A DNA stretch of 64,000 nt, taken from an uncultured Paracoccaceae bacterium. Its GTDB lineage: Bacteria; Pseudomonadota; Alphaproteobacteria; Rhodobacterales; Rhodobacteraceae. Within the stretch, counting starts at the first letter, position 1. Each line of letters opens with the position of its first letter. The DNA lies in NCBI GenBank assembly GCA_934500835.1, contig CAKSTR010000001.1:186001-250000 (forward strand). Reading direction: 5' to 3'. The notes below the pieces were generated by a model that ran no database searches, had not been told where the DNA came from, and saw nothing but the letters and a program-made list of their open reading frames with translations. A program made the position numbers and the translations under genes. Shown piece after piece: positions 24,835-32,430 of the stretch.

Positions 24835-25749
24835 TCAATATTTTGCAGGAACGTAAAGGCTGGGCGGAAGCACTGCGCGTTCGTAGTTCGGGTTGAACAC
24901 CCGGTCCGGCAGGCTGATTTCATCGTGCGGGACCGGCTCGTATGGAAAGAGCGACAGAAGGTGTTCGATGCAGTTCAGCCGCGCCCGCTTCTTGTCGTTG
25001 CCCTCCACGATGTACCAGGGGGCCTCGGGGATGTTGGTACGGGCCAGCATCTCTTCCTTGGCCTTGGTATAGCTTTCCCAGCGGATCCGGCTTTGCAGGT
25101 CCATCGGCGACAGTTTCCACTGTTTCATCGGGTCGTGGATGCGCATGAGAAAGCGCATCTGCTGTTCCTCGTCGGTGATCGAGAACCAGTATTTCACCAC
25201 CGTGATGCCCGAGCGGACCAGCATCCGTTCAAACTCGGGCACGTCGTGGAAGAAGTCCTCGACCTCGTCCTCACTGGCAAATCCCATCACCCGCTCGACA
25301 CCCGCGCGATTGTACCAGCTGCGGTCGAAAAGGACGATCTCGCCGCCGGCCGGCAGGTGGGGCACATAGCGTTGGAAATACCACTGGGTCTTTTCGCGGT
25401 CCGAGGGCGCGGGCAGCGCGACCACACGGACGACACGCGGGTTCAGGCGCTGGCTGATCCGCTTGATCACCCCGCCCTTGCCGGCAGAATCGCGGCCCTC
25501 GAACAGCACCACGACCTTCTTCTTGTGATGCTGCACCCAGTCCTGCAGCTTGATCAGTTCGGACTGCACATGCATCAGGGCGCGAAAATAGGCCATCCGC
25601 TCGATGCCCGCCGGATGGTGCTGCTTGTAGATGCGGGCGATTTCCTGGCTCAGGACGGCATCGTCCAGTTCCATTTCGAAGTCCTCGTCCAGCACATCGG
25701 CCAATTCGGCCTCAAGCCAGTCCTGGGCGGGGGTGGAAGCGGCACTCAT
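24835..25749 (-). CDS. ppk2: Polyphosphate kinase 2
   Basis: The 304-residue PPK2-family enzyme transfers phosphate between polyphosphate and nucleotides. The Walker A motif is FEGRDSAGKGG at residues 83-92, the lid module is DRSWYNRAGVERVMGF (about 148), and YWFSITDEEQQMRF and RWESYTKAKEEML follow as in class I PPK2 (ADP- or GDP-phosphorylating). The length is normal. ATG 25749 has AGGAGA upstream. A Pho box 43 bases upstream suggests PhoB control under phosphate starvation. Confidence 0.93.
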   Translation of the reverse strand: MSAASTPAQDWLEAELADVLDEDFEMELDDAVLSQEIARIYKQHHPAGIERMAYFRALMHVQSELIKLQDWVQHHKKKVVVLFEGRDSAGKGGVIKRISQRLNPRVVRVVALPAPSDREKTQWYFQRYVPHLPAGGEIVLFDRSWYNRAGVERVMGFASEDEVEDFFHDVPEFERMLVRSGITVVKYWFSITDEEQQMRFLMRIHDPMKQWKLSPMDLQSRIRWESYTKAKEEMLARTNIPEAPWYIVEGNDKKRARLNCIEHLLSLFPYEPVPHDEISLPDRVFNPNYERAVLPPSLYVPAKY

Positions 25750-25791
25750 CTTCGGTCTCCTGTCCTGTTGCCGGCTTCTTGGCCGGCTTAG

Positions 25792-25809
25792 GTGACAGGA
25801 CGATGACAG
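25792..25809 (-). promoter_or_regulatory. Pho box (PhoB-binding site) upstream of ppk2
   Basis: Read leftward: CTGTCAT-CGTC-CTGTCAC, two 7-base repeats spaced by four bases, matching the PHO-box consensus. It is 43 bases from the ppk2 start and 165 bases from the divergent sulfotransferase gene. Confidence 0.75.
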
Positions 25810-25974
25810 TTTGATCACCAAAGCGCGTCGAGGCGGGCCAAGCCGCGCGGCACCCTGGCAGCGCGGCGGAAAACCGTCACGGAACCCGGCGGGTTTCCGG
25901 CGCCCGGTGGACAGACCGGCCAGGCGTCGCTACGTGAAAGGTACCGATCAGCCGAGAAAAGGACATGATCAGCC

Positions 25975-26760
25975 GTGACCGGCCGCGTGAATCTGTTCAT
26001 CGCAGGGATGCAAAAGGCTGGCACGACGGCGCTGCATTCGATTCTGGCGGGACATCCCCAGATTGCGGCAAGCCAGCCCAAGGAGCCGCATTTCTTCGAC
26101 AATCCGGCGCTGGACTGGTCGGCACCGCCCTACTCGAAGCTGGAGCGGTGTTTCCCCGCCGCGGCGACAGGCGCGAAATGGCGACTCGAGGCGACACCGA
26201 TCCTCAGTTTCTGGCCCCCGGCCATGGAGCGGATCGCCCGCTACAACCCCCAGGCTCGTCTGATCCTGTTGCTGCGCCACCCGGCCTTTCGCGCACATGC
26301 GCATTGGCGGATGGAAACCGCGCGCGCGGCAGAACAGCTGGATTTCGCTACATCGATCGGCCCCGAGGGGCGTTCGCGGGCTGTGGGGCCAGACGGATTG
26401 CCGCATCGGGTGCATTCCTATGTCGAGCGTGGGTTTTATGCGCCTCAGCTGCGCAGGGTCTTGCAGCATTTCCCGCGCGATCAGGTGCTTTTCCTGCGGA
26501 CAGACCGGATGTGGTCCGACCCGCGCGGGACACTGGAAACTCTGGCCGGCTGGCTTGGGCTGGAGGGGGCCATCCCGCTGCCTGCCGCACCGTACATCAC
26601 CCCCGTCGACAGCCGACATCTGGACCAGATGCTCCCCGAGGCGCGCGCAATGCTGGACCTTCTGTTCCGCGAGGACATTCAGGAAACGGCGGATCTCAGC
26701 AAGCTGGATCTGACCGACTGGCTGTCTGCGGATTACCAGGAGCCGATGCCGCGCGGCTGA
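25975..26760 (+). CDS. Sulfotransferase domain protein
   Basis: The 261-residue PAPS-dependent sulfotransferase-like protein has the 5'-phosphosulfate loop FIAGMQKAGTTAL at residues 8-20 and the 3'-phosphate site LLLRHPAFRAHAHWRME (about 98-114). EPHFFDNPALDW and SYVERGFYAPQLRRVLQHFPRDQVLFLRTDRM are typical of the family. The acceptor is unknown; a carbohydrate or lipid is most likely. It begins with GTG 25975. It is a lone gene between divergent ppk2 and the convergent two-component regulator. Confidence 0.8.
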   Translation: MTGRVNLFIAGMQKAGTTALHSILAGHPQIAASQPKEPHFFDNPALDWSAPPYSKLERCFPAAATGAKWRLEATPILSFWPPAMERIARYNPQARLILLLRHPAFRAHAHWRMETARAAEQLDFATSIGPEGRSRAVGPDGLPHRVHSYVERGFYAPQLRRVLQHFPRDQVLFLRTDRMWSDPRGTLETLAGWLGLEGAIPLPAAPYITPVDSRHLDQMLPEARAMLDLLFREDIQETADLSKLDLTDWLSADYQEPMPRG

Positions 26761-26835
26761 CATGCCCCCGCCATGCGCCTGCGATCGATGTCGCACCCGC
26801 GCGGCGCCTTCCCCCGAGAACGGAAAGACCAGACG

Positions 26836-26874
26836 GCCGCAGGCACCGGCCTGATCAGCCGGCCTGCCTGCGGC
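26836..26874. terminator. Bidirectional hairpin between convergent genes
   Basis: GCCGCAGGCA plus CCGGC (26836-26850) pairs with GCCGG plus CCTGCCTGCGGC (26858-26874), leaving a two-base bulge. It lies between the sulfotransferase stop and the stop of the DctD-like gene. No U-run follows on either side. Confidence 0.4.
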
Positions 26875-26884
26875 GCGCCTGTGG

Positions 26885-28213
26885 TCAGACGTAATCCGCC
26901 CGTTGCAGGCTGTATTTCGCCATCTTCTCGTTCAACGTCCGGCGCGGCAGGCAAAGCTCTTCCATCACCGCGACGATGCTGCCCTTGTGCCGGCGCATGG
27001 TGTTGTCGATCAGCATCCGCTCGAAGGCCTCCACATAGTCCTTCAGCGGTTTGCCCTCGGTGGTCAGCGCGGGGCCGGAGGCCTCGTTGTCGGCCATCAG
27101 GAGCGAGGCGATGGAGCCAGAGCCACGGCGGTTCTGCAACACCGCGCGTTCGGCGATGTTGACCAGCTGGCGGACATTGCCGGGCCATGGCGCCTGCAGA
27201 AGCTGCGCCGCCTCCTGCGCCGTCACCTGCGGGGCATCGCAGCCATATTCTTCGGCGAATTGTTCGGAGAGCCGGGTGAAAAGCTGCAGGATGTCCTCGC
27301 CGCGGGCCCGCAGGGGCGGCAGGACGATGGTCATCGCGCCAAGACGATAGAAAAGATCCTGCCGCAGCGTCTGTTCCAGCGTCATGTCGGGCGTGTGCTG
27401 ATTGCAGATCGCGATGATCCGGGTTTCCGGCGGCACGCCCTGATCGTTGATGAAGGTCAGAAGCCTGGCCTGCAGCGCGTTCGGCAGCGCCTCGACATCT
27501 TCCAGACAAAGCGTGCCGCCGCGCGCCTCTTCCACCAGCGGGATCGTGCCATCCTCGGCCGGGCCAAAAAGCTTTGCCGCAAGCTGGTCTTCGGACCATG
27601 CCGCGCAGGAAATGGTGGTGAACTTCTTCGACGCCCGCGGCCCCACGGCATGCAGGGCATGGGCAACCAGCGTCTTGCCGGTTCCAGTCTCGCCGTCGAT
27701 CAGGACGTGGCTGTCGGCCTGGCCGAGGTCCAGGATATCCTCGCGCAGCCGCTCCATCGCCGGGGATGAGCCGACCAGCTTCTTCATGATCGACGTTCCG
27801 TCCGACAGCTCGCGCCGCAGCGCGCGGTTGTCCAGCGTCATGCGGCGCGACTGGGTGGCCTTCTTGGCCAGTTCCGTCATCCGGTCAGGGTTGAACGGCT
27901 TCTCGAGAAAATCGAAAGCCCCGACCCGCATCGCCTCGACCGCCATCGGCACGTCGCCGTGGCCGGTGATCATGATGACCGGCAGACCGGAATCCTGCGA
28001 CATCAACCGTTTGAGAAAGGCCATGCCATCCATCCCGGGCATCTTGATGTCGGAAACGACAACACCCTGAAACTCGGGGCCAATCGCCTTCAGCGCCTCT
28101 TCGGCACTGGCATAGGTCTCGGTGTCGAAGCCCGACAGCGCCAGCCATTGGCTGATCGAGGCCCGCATATCCGCCTCGTCATCGACAATCGCCACTTTCA
28201 TTGCCCGTGCCAT
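26885..28213 (-). CDS. DctD-like AAA+ response regulator lacking the GAFTGA motif
   Basis: The 442-residue regulator has a receiver domain (Asp55 in VVVSDIKMPGMDG; switch Lys in EKPFN), an AAA+ domain with Walker A DGETGTGKT (173-181) and a Walker-B-like GGTLCLEDVE (232-241), PPLRARGEDI, and a C-terminal Fis-type helix-turn-helix (RHKGSIVAVMEELCLPRRTLNEKM). Where sigma-54 activators have GAFTGA (about 217-222), this one reads FGPAEDG, so it is unlikely to remodel sigma-54 polymerase. NtrC of Rhodobacter capsulatus is a known GAFTGA-less precedent working with sigma-70. It follows its kinase by 15 bases. The C4-dicarboxylate role is inferred from overall similarity only. Confidence 0.82.
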   Translation of the reverse strand: MARAMKVAIVDDEADMRASISQWLALSGFDTETYASAEEALKAIGPEFQGVVVSDIKMPGMDGMAFLKRLMSQDSGLPVIMITGHGDVPMAVEAMRVGAFDFLEKPFNPDRMTELAKKATQSRRMTLDNRALRRELSDGTSIMKKLVGSSPAMERLREDILDLGQADSHVLIDGETGTGKTLVAHALHAVGPRASKKFTTISCAAWSEDQLAAKLFGPAEDGTIPLVEEARGGTLCLEDVEALPNALQARLLTFINDQGVPPETRIIAICNQHTPDMTLEQTLRQDLFYRLGAMTIVLPPLRARGEDILQLFTRLSEQFAEEYGCDAPQVTAQEAAQLLQAPWPGNVRQLVNIAERAVLQNRRGSGSIASLLMADNEASGPALTTEGKPLKDYVEAFERMLIDNTMRRHKGSIVAVMEELCLPRRTLNEKMAKYSLQRADYV

Positions 28214-28228
28214 GCGCGGTCTTCCTTC

Positions 28229-29989
28229 TTATTCTGCTGCTTGTTGTTCGCGCCCGAGGATGGGAAGCTGCACCTCGAACACGGCACCCCCCTCCTCGAT
28301 GTTGCGGGCGGTCAGACGACCGCCCAGATCTGCGACGATCCCCGAAGAGATCGCCAGCCCAAGCCCGACACCTTCGCCGGGCTTCTTGGTGGTGTAGAAG
28401 GGCTCGAAGATATTGCCCAGATCGTTGATGCCATGGCCATTGTCACGCACCGACAGGGTGGCGGTCTCGCCCGCGGCCAACAGCAGGTCGATCTGCGGCG
28501 AGGGCGTCTCCTTGGTGGCATCCAGCGCATTGCGCAAAAGGTTGATGATCACCTGCTCCAGCCGGATGCGGTCGGCCATGACCATCACGGGCTGACGCGG
28601 CAACGCGCGGCTGATCTTGACCACGCGCGCCTTCAGCTGCGGCTCCATCATCGCCAGCGCCGAGGAGATACAGGCGCGAAGATCAACGGGTTCAAAGGCT
28701 TCGCCGCCCTTCCTCGCGTAGGACTTCAACTGACGGGTGATCGCACCCATCCGCTCGATCAGATCGTCGATACGCTGGAACGACGACAGCGCCTCTTCGG
28801 GACGTCGCCGCTGCAACAAGAGCCGCGCCCCGGCGAGATAGGTCTTCATCGCCGCCAGGGGCTGGTTCAGCTCATGGCTGACCGCAGCAGACATCTCGCC
28901 CAGTGCCGCCAGCTTGGAGGATTGAGCCAGGGTCTGCTCGGCGACCTGAAGGTTGGCCTCGACCTTCTCGCGCTCGGCGATCTCGCGTTGCAGGCGGGCG
29001 TTCAGGGTGCGCAGTTCCGCCGATTCCCGCTGGAATCCGACGGACCGCGACCAGGCGCGACGCGAGAGGACGTAGAAGGTGATCGCCATCAGGATGGCGA
29101 AGCCCATGATCTCAAGCGCAAGGATGCCGTTCACCTTTTCGCGCACGGAATCATAGGCGGTGAAGGTGAAGATGCGCCAGCCGCGGAAGGGAACCCGGGC
29201 CTCTGTCTGCATCACCGCCTCGCCATGGACATAGGCGTCCGGCGGGGCCTGGGCCCAGTCGGTGGTGGCGGAAAGCGCACGCTGGATGGCCGAGGGAGGG
29301 TCGCGCGCCTCAAGCGCGTGATCCATGGTCTGGCCGCGCCAGACCGGCTCGGTCGCCAGGATCACGGTGCCTTCGCTGTCGGTGACCAACACTGCATCCT
29401 GCAGGCCCGCCCAGGCCCGTTCGTATTTCATCAGATCGACCGAGACGACGATGACCCCCAGAACCTTGCCATCGGCACGCAGCGCGCGGGAATAGCTGAA
29501 GTCGAAGCCCCCCGCCTCGCGCCGCGAGGCGGTAAAGATGGTGTCTTTCGCCCGCTGCGCATCGACGAATGCCGCGTCATTGCGGTGCGAGGTGCCCAGA
29601 AGATTGCGGTTGGTCGATCCCACCACCCGGCCGTCACCATCCAGAAGCTGGATCGAGGCCACGGCGATTTCCGACTGCAGGGCGATCAGCTTGGCCGAGG
29701 TGCGGGAATAAAACCCGTCCTTCAGCGCCGAAATCAGATCGGGGTCGCGCGACAGCAGGAGCGGCACGACCGAGGTCCGCTGCAACTCGGACACCAGGTT
29801 GCCGGTGTAAAGCGCCAGCCGCACCTCGGCGCGGTTGCGGGTCGCATCGGTGAAGCGTTCCGACAGCCAGCGGTTCGTGGTCAGCACCACCCCGGCCGCC
29901 AGCAGGATCAGCAGGCCCACGGCCAGTTTCACCCTCCAGGGCAGACCCTTGGGGGCATCGTCCAGCTGAAGTTCCGGGCCTTGGCTCAT
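28229..29989 (-). CDS. DctB-like membrane sensor histidine kinase
   Basis: The 586-residue kinase has a membrane helix at about residues 20-40 (VKLAVGLLILLAAGVVLTT). A periplasmic double-Cache-like sensor follows, with DPDLISALKDGFYSRTSAKL, FTASRREAGGFDFSYSRAL and VDLMKYERAWAG, then a second helix near 300-320 and a coiled-coil linker. The H-box is GEMSAAVSHELNQPLAAMK, and the ATPase motifs are NLLRNALDATKE, VRDNGHGI and GVGLGLAISSGI. This architecture matches DctB (C4-dicarboxylate sensor), but no dct transporter genes are in the window. ATG 29989 is preferred; an earlier start at 30025 would add 12 poor residues. Confidence 0.82.
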   Translation of the reverse strand: MSQGPELQLDDAPKGLPWRVKLAVGLLILLAAGVVLTTNRWLSERFTDATRNRAEVRLALYTGNLVSELQRTSVVPLLLSRDPDLISALKDGFYSRTSAKLIALQSEIAVASIQLLDGDGRVVGSTNRNLLGTSHRNDAAFVDAQRAKDTIFTASRREAGGFDFSYSRALRADGKVLGVIVVSVDLMKYERAWAGLQDAVLVTDSEGTVILATEPVWRGQTMDHALEARDPPSAIQRALSATTDWAQAPPDAYVHGEAVMQTEARVPFRGWRIFTFTAYDSVREKVNGILALEIMGFAILMAITFYVLSRRAWSRSVGFQRESAELRTLNARLQREIAEREKVEANLQVAEQTLAQSSKLAALGEMSAAVSHELNQPLAAMKTYLAGARLLLQRRRPEEALSSFQRIDDLIERMGAITRQLKSYARKGGEAFEPVDLRACISSALAMMEPQLKARVVKISRALPRQPVMVMADRIRLEQVIINLLRNALDATKETPSPQIDLLLAAGETATLSVRDNGHGINDLGNIFEPFYTTKKPGEGVGLGLAISSGIVADLGGRLTARNIEEGGAVFEVQLPILGREQQAAE

Positions 29990-30036
29990 GGCGCCAAGAT
30001 TAGGCCCGCGCCCGTGCTGCCTCAAGGCGGGCGCCC

Positions 30037-30705
30037 TCAGGCCAGCGCCATCCCGCCCATCAGCGCAGCGAACATCGCCGCCCCGTCGCTGGAGCCGTGC
30101 AGCGCCTCGGCCGCGCGCTCGGGGTGCGGCATCATGCCAAGGACGCGGCGGTTTTCCGACAACACCCCGGCGATGTCGCCCATCGAGCCATTGGGGTTCT
30201 GCGCATAGGTGAAGGCGACGCGGTCCTGATCCTGCAAGGCCTTCAGCCCGTCGGCGTCAATGGTGTAATTGCCGTCGTGATGCGCCACCGGGATGCGGAT
30301 CTCCTGCCCCTTGTCATAGCCCGACGTGAAGGCCGAGGCCGTGCTGGCCACCTTCAGCGTGATCGTGCGGCAGAGGAATTTCAGGCTGGCATTGCGCATC
30401 AGCACGCCGGGCAGAAGGCCCATCTCGGTCAGGACCTGAAAGCCGTTGCAGATGCCAAGGACATGGCCGCCCTTTTCGGCATGGGTCCTTACCGCCGCCG
30501 AGATCGGCGACTGCGCCGCGATGGCACCGCAGCGCAGGTAGTCGCCATAGGAAAAACCGCCGGGCACGCCCACCACATCGGTTCCGGCCGGAAGGCTGGT
30601 GTCCTTGTGCCAGACGCGGGCGACCTGAAAGCCCGCCCGCTCGAAGGCGACGGCAAGGTCGCGGTCGCAGTTCGAGCCGGGGAAGGTGATGACGGCGGCT
30701 TTCAT
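30037..30705 (-). CDS. purQ: FGAM synthase glutaminase subunit PurQ
   Basis: The 222-residue class I glutamine amidotransferase releases ammonia for the PurSQL complex. It has [14 protein letters not shown] at the N-terminus, [17 protein letters not shown], the nucleophile Cys in [17 protein letters not shown] (about residue 86) and the His/Glu pair in [10 protein letters not shown] near the C-terminus. ACAGGAG lies 9 bases before ATG 30705. It is separated from purS by 13 kb. Confidence 0.95.
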   Translation of the reverse strand: MKAAVITFPGSNCDRDLAVAFERAGFQVARVWHKDTSLPAGTDVVGVPGGFSYGDYLRCGAIAAQSPISAAVRTHAEKGGHVLGICNGFQVLTEMGLLPGVLMRNASLKFLCRTITLKVASTASAFTSGYDKGQEIRIPVAHHDGNYTIDADGLKALQDQDRVAFTYAQNPNGSMGDIAGVLSENRRVLGMMPHPERAAEALHGSSDGAAMFAALMGGMALA

Positions 30706-30786
30706 CGGCAGCACTCCTGTCGTCCGGGGATGGGCGCGGCATAGCGCAAGGCCGGGACTTCTGCCAGACGCATCCGGCAGGGAAGA

Positions 30787-30831
30787 CAAATTCCTTCAAA
30801 GGAATTTGGCAATTTTCTTCGAAGAAAATTG
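30787..30831. repeat. Pair of 22-nt palindromes, 23-bp period, between divergent genes
   Basis: Stem CAAATTCCTT centre CA (30787-30808, identical to 14659-14680), one base, then stem CAATTTTCTT centre CG (30810-30831). It sits between the starts of purQ and the FAD oxidase, where no transcript should end. Confidence 0.88.
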
Positions 30832-30889
30832 TCGCGTCGGCGTATCGCTGCGGCTTTCGCATCCCCGGCTTGCCCCTTAAGCTTCCGCC

Positions 30890-32257
30890 ATGCTGTCCGA
30901 TCCTGCCATTGCAGAGCTGCGCGCCCGGTTCGGGGACCGATTCTCGACCGCCGAGCATGCGCGCCATGCGCATGGGCAAAGCGAAAGCCATGTCACCTCG
31001 CCACCGCCCTGGGCCGTGGTCTGGCCCGAGACGGTCGAGGAGGCTTCCGACCTGGCCCGGCTGTCGGCGCGACATGGTTTTCCGCTGATCGGCTGGGGGG
31101 CGGGCACCTCGCTTGAGGGTCATGCCCTGACCCCGCACGGCGGCATCAGCGTCGACTTCACCCGGATGGACCGGGTTCTGGCCCTCCACCCCGAAGATAT
31201 GACCGCCATCGTCCAGCCCGGCATCACCCGGGAGCGGCTGAACCAGGACCTGCGCGCGACGGGCCTGTTCTTTCCGGTCGATCCGGGCGCGAATGCCACG
31301 CTGGGGGGCATGGCCTCCACCCGTGCCTCCGGCACCACGGCGGTGCGCTATGGCACCATGCGCGACAATGTGCTGGGGCTGCAGGTGGTGCTGGCGGATG
31401 GGTCGGTGATCCGCACCGGGTCATCCGCGCCGAAATCCTCGGCCGGCTATGATCTGACCGCGCTGATGGTCGGCTCCGAGGGCACGCTTGGCCTGATCAC
31501 CGAGCTGACCCTGCGGCTGCAAGGACAGCCAGAGGCGGTTGCCGCGGCCAGTTGCGGGTTCGACCGCATGGGCGATGCGGTCGATTGCGTGATCGCCACC
31601 ATCCAGGCCGGCCTGCCAATGGCGCGGATCGAGTTTCTGGACGCGGCCACGGTTGCCGCCTGCAACGCCCATTCCGGCACCGGTCTTGACCTGCGGCCGC
31701 AGTTGCTGGTGGAGTTCCACGGCACAGCCGCGGGCGTCGCCGAAGAGGCCGCGCGCTTTGGCGAGATTGCCGCAGGCTTCGGCTCGGTCGGGTTCGAATG
31801 GGCCGGGGCGCAGGAGGATCGCAGCCGGCTTTGGGCGATGCGGCACAGCGCCTACCGGGCGATCCTCGCCTCGCGCCCCGGCAGCCGCGCCATCGTGACG
31901 GATGTCTGCGTGCCGATCTCGGCCCTTGCGGCGGCGGTCGAGGAGACCCGCGCCGATATCGACGCAAGCCCGATCCCCGGACCGATCCTTGGCCATGTCG
32001 GGGACGGCAATTTCCACGCGATCCTGCTGGTCCGCGACGGGGACGCGACCGAAGCCGCCCTTGCCAAGGCGCTGGCGCACCGCATGGCCGAACGGGCGCT
32101 GCGGTTGGGCGGCACCATCACGGGCGAGCATGGCATCGGCCTTGGCAAGCGCGGGCTGATGGCGGCAGAGCATGGCGACGCCTGGCAGGTGATGGGGGCG
32201 GTGAAACTGGCGCTGGACCCGGAAAACCGGATGAACCCGGGCAAGCTGGTGCCCTGA
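30890..32257 (+). CDS. FAD-linked oxidase, D-lactate/2-hydroxyacid dehydrogenase (cytochrome) type
   Basis: The 455-residue flavoprotein of the GlcD/Dld family has a PCMH-type FAD domain (VVWPETVEEASDLARLSA, PLIGWGAGTSLEGHALTPHGG, VQPGITRERLNQDL, FFPVDPGANATLGGMASTRASG, YDLTALMVGSEGTLGLITE). The C-terminal substrate domain has ILGHVGDGNFHAIL and GTITGEHGIGLGKRG, ending DPENRMNPGKLVP. It should oxidise a 2-hydroxy acid such as D-lactate and pass electrons to cytochrome c or quinone; the exact substrate is open. It is divergent from purQ and convergent with recN. Confidence 0.87.
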   Translation: MLSDPAIAELRARFGDRFSTAEHARHAHGQSESHVTSPPPWAVVWPETVEEASDLARLSARHGFPLIGWGAGTSLEGHALTPHGGISVDFTRMDRVLALHPEDMTAIVQPGITRERLNQDLRATGLFFPVDPGANATLGGMASTRASGTTAVRYGTMRDNVLGLQVVLADGSVIRTGSSAPKSSAGYDLTALMVGSEGTLGLITELTLRLQGQPEAVAAASCGFDRMGDAVDCVIATIQAGLPMARIEFLDAATVAACNAHSGTGLDLRPQLLVEFHGTAAGVAEEAARFGEIAAGFGSVGFEWAGAQEDRSRLWAMRHSAYRAILASRPGSRAIVTDVCVPISALAAAVEETRADIDASPIPGPILGHVGDGNFHAILLVRDGDATEAALAKALAHRMAERALRLGGTITGEHGIGLGKRGLMAAEHGDAWQVMGAVKLALDPENRMNPGKLVP

Positions 32258-32380
32258 GGCGCGCCGCATCGGATGCAGGGGCGCATGCGGGTCGGTGTCG
32301 ATCATGTGTCACGGCGACTATGGTTCGGCATCCTGCCTTTCCGCCCGGCATCGGGCGCGTGGGGCGTCCTGCGCAGAAGG

Positions 32381-32427
32381 CCGGGGGCCTGCCCCCGGAC
32401 CCCCGGGATATTTGGGCCAGAATGAAG
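32381..32427 (+). repeat. GC-hairpin + GGATATTT element, copy 2
   Basis: Hairpin CCGGGGGC-CT-GCCCCCGG (32381-32398) is followed by ACCCCCGGGATATTTGGG and CCAGAATGAAG. It lies between the convergent FAD-oxidase gene and recN. Confidence 0.85.
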
Positions 32428-32430
32428 GGC

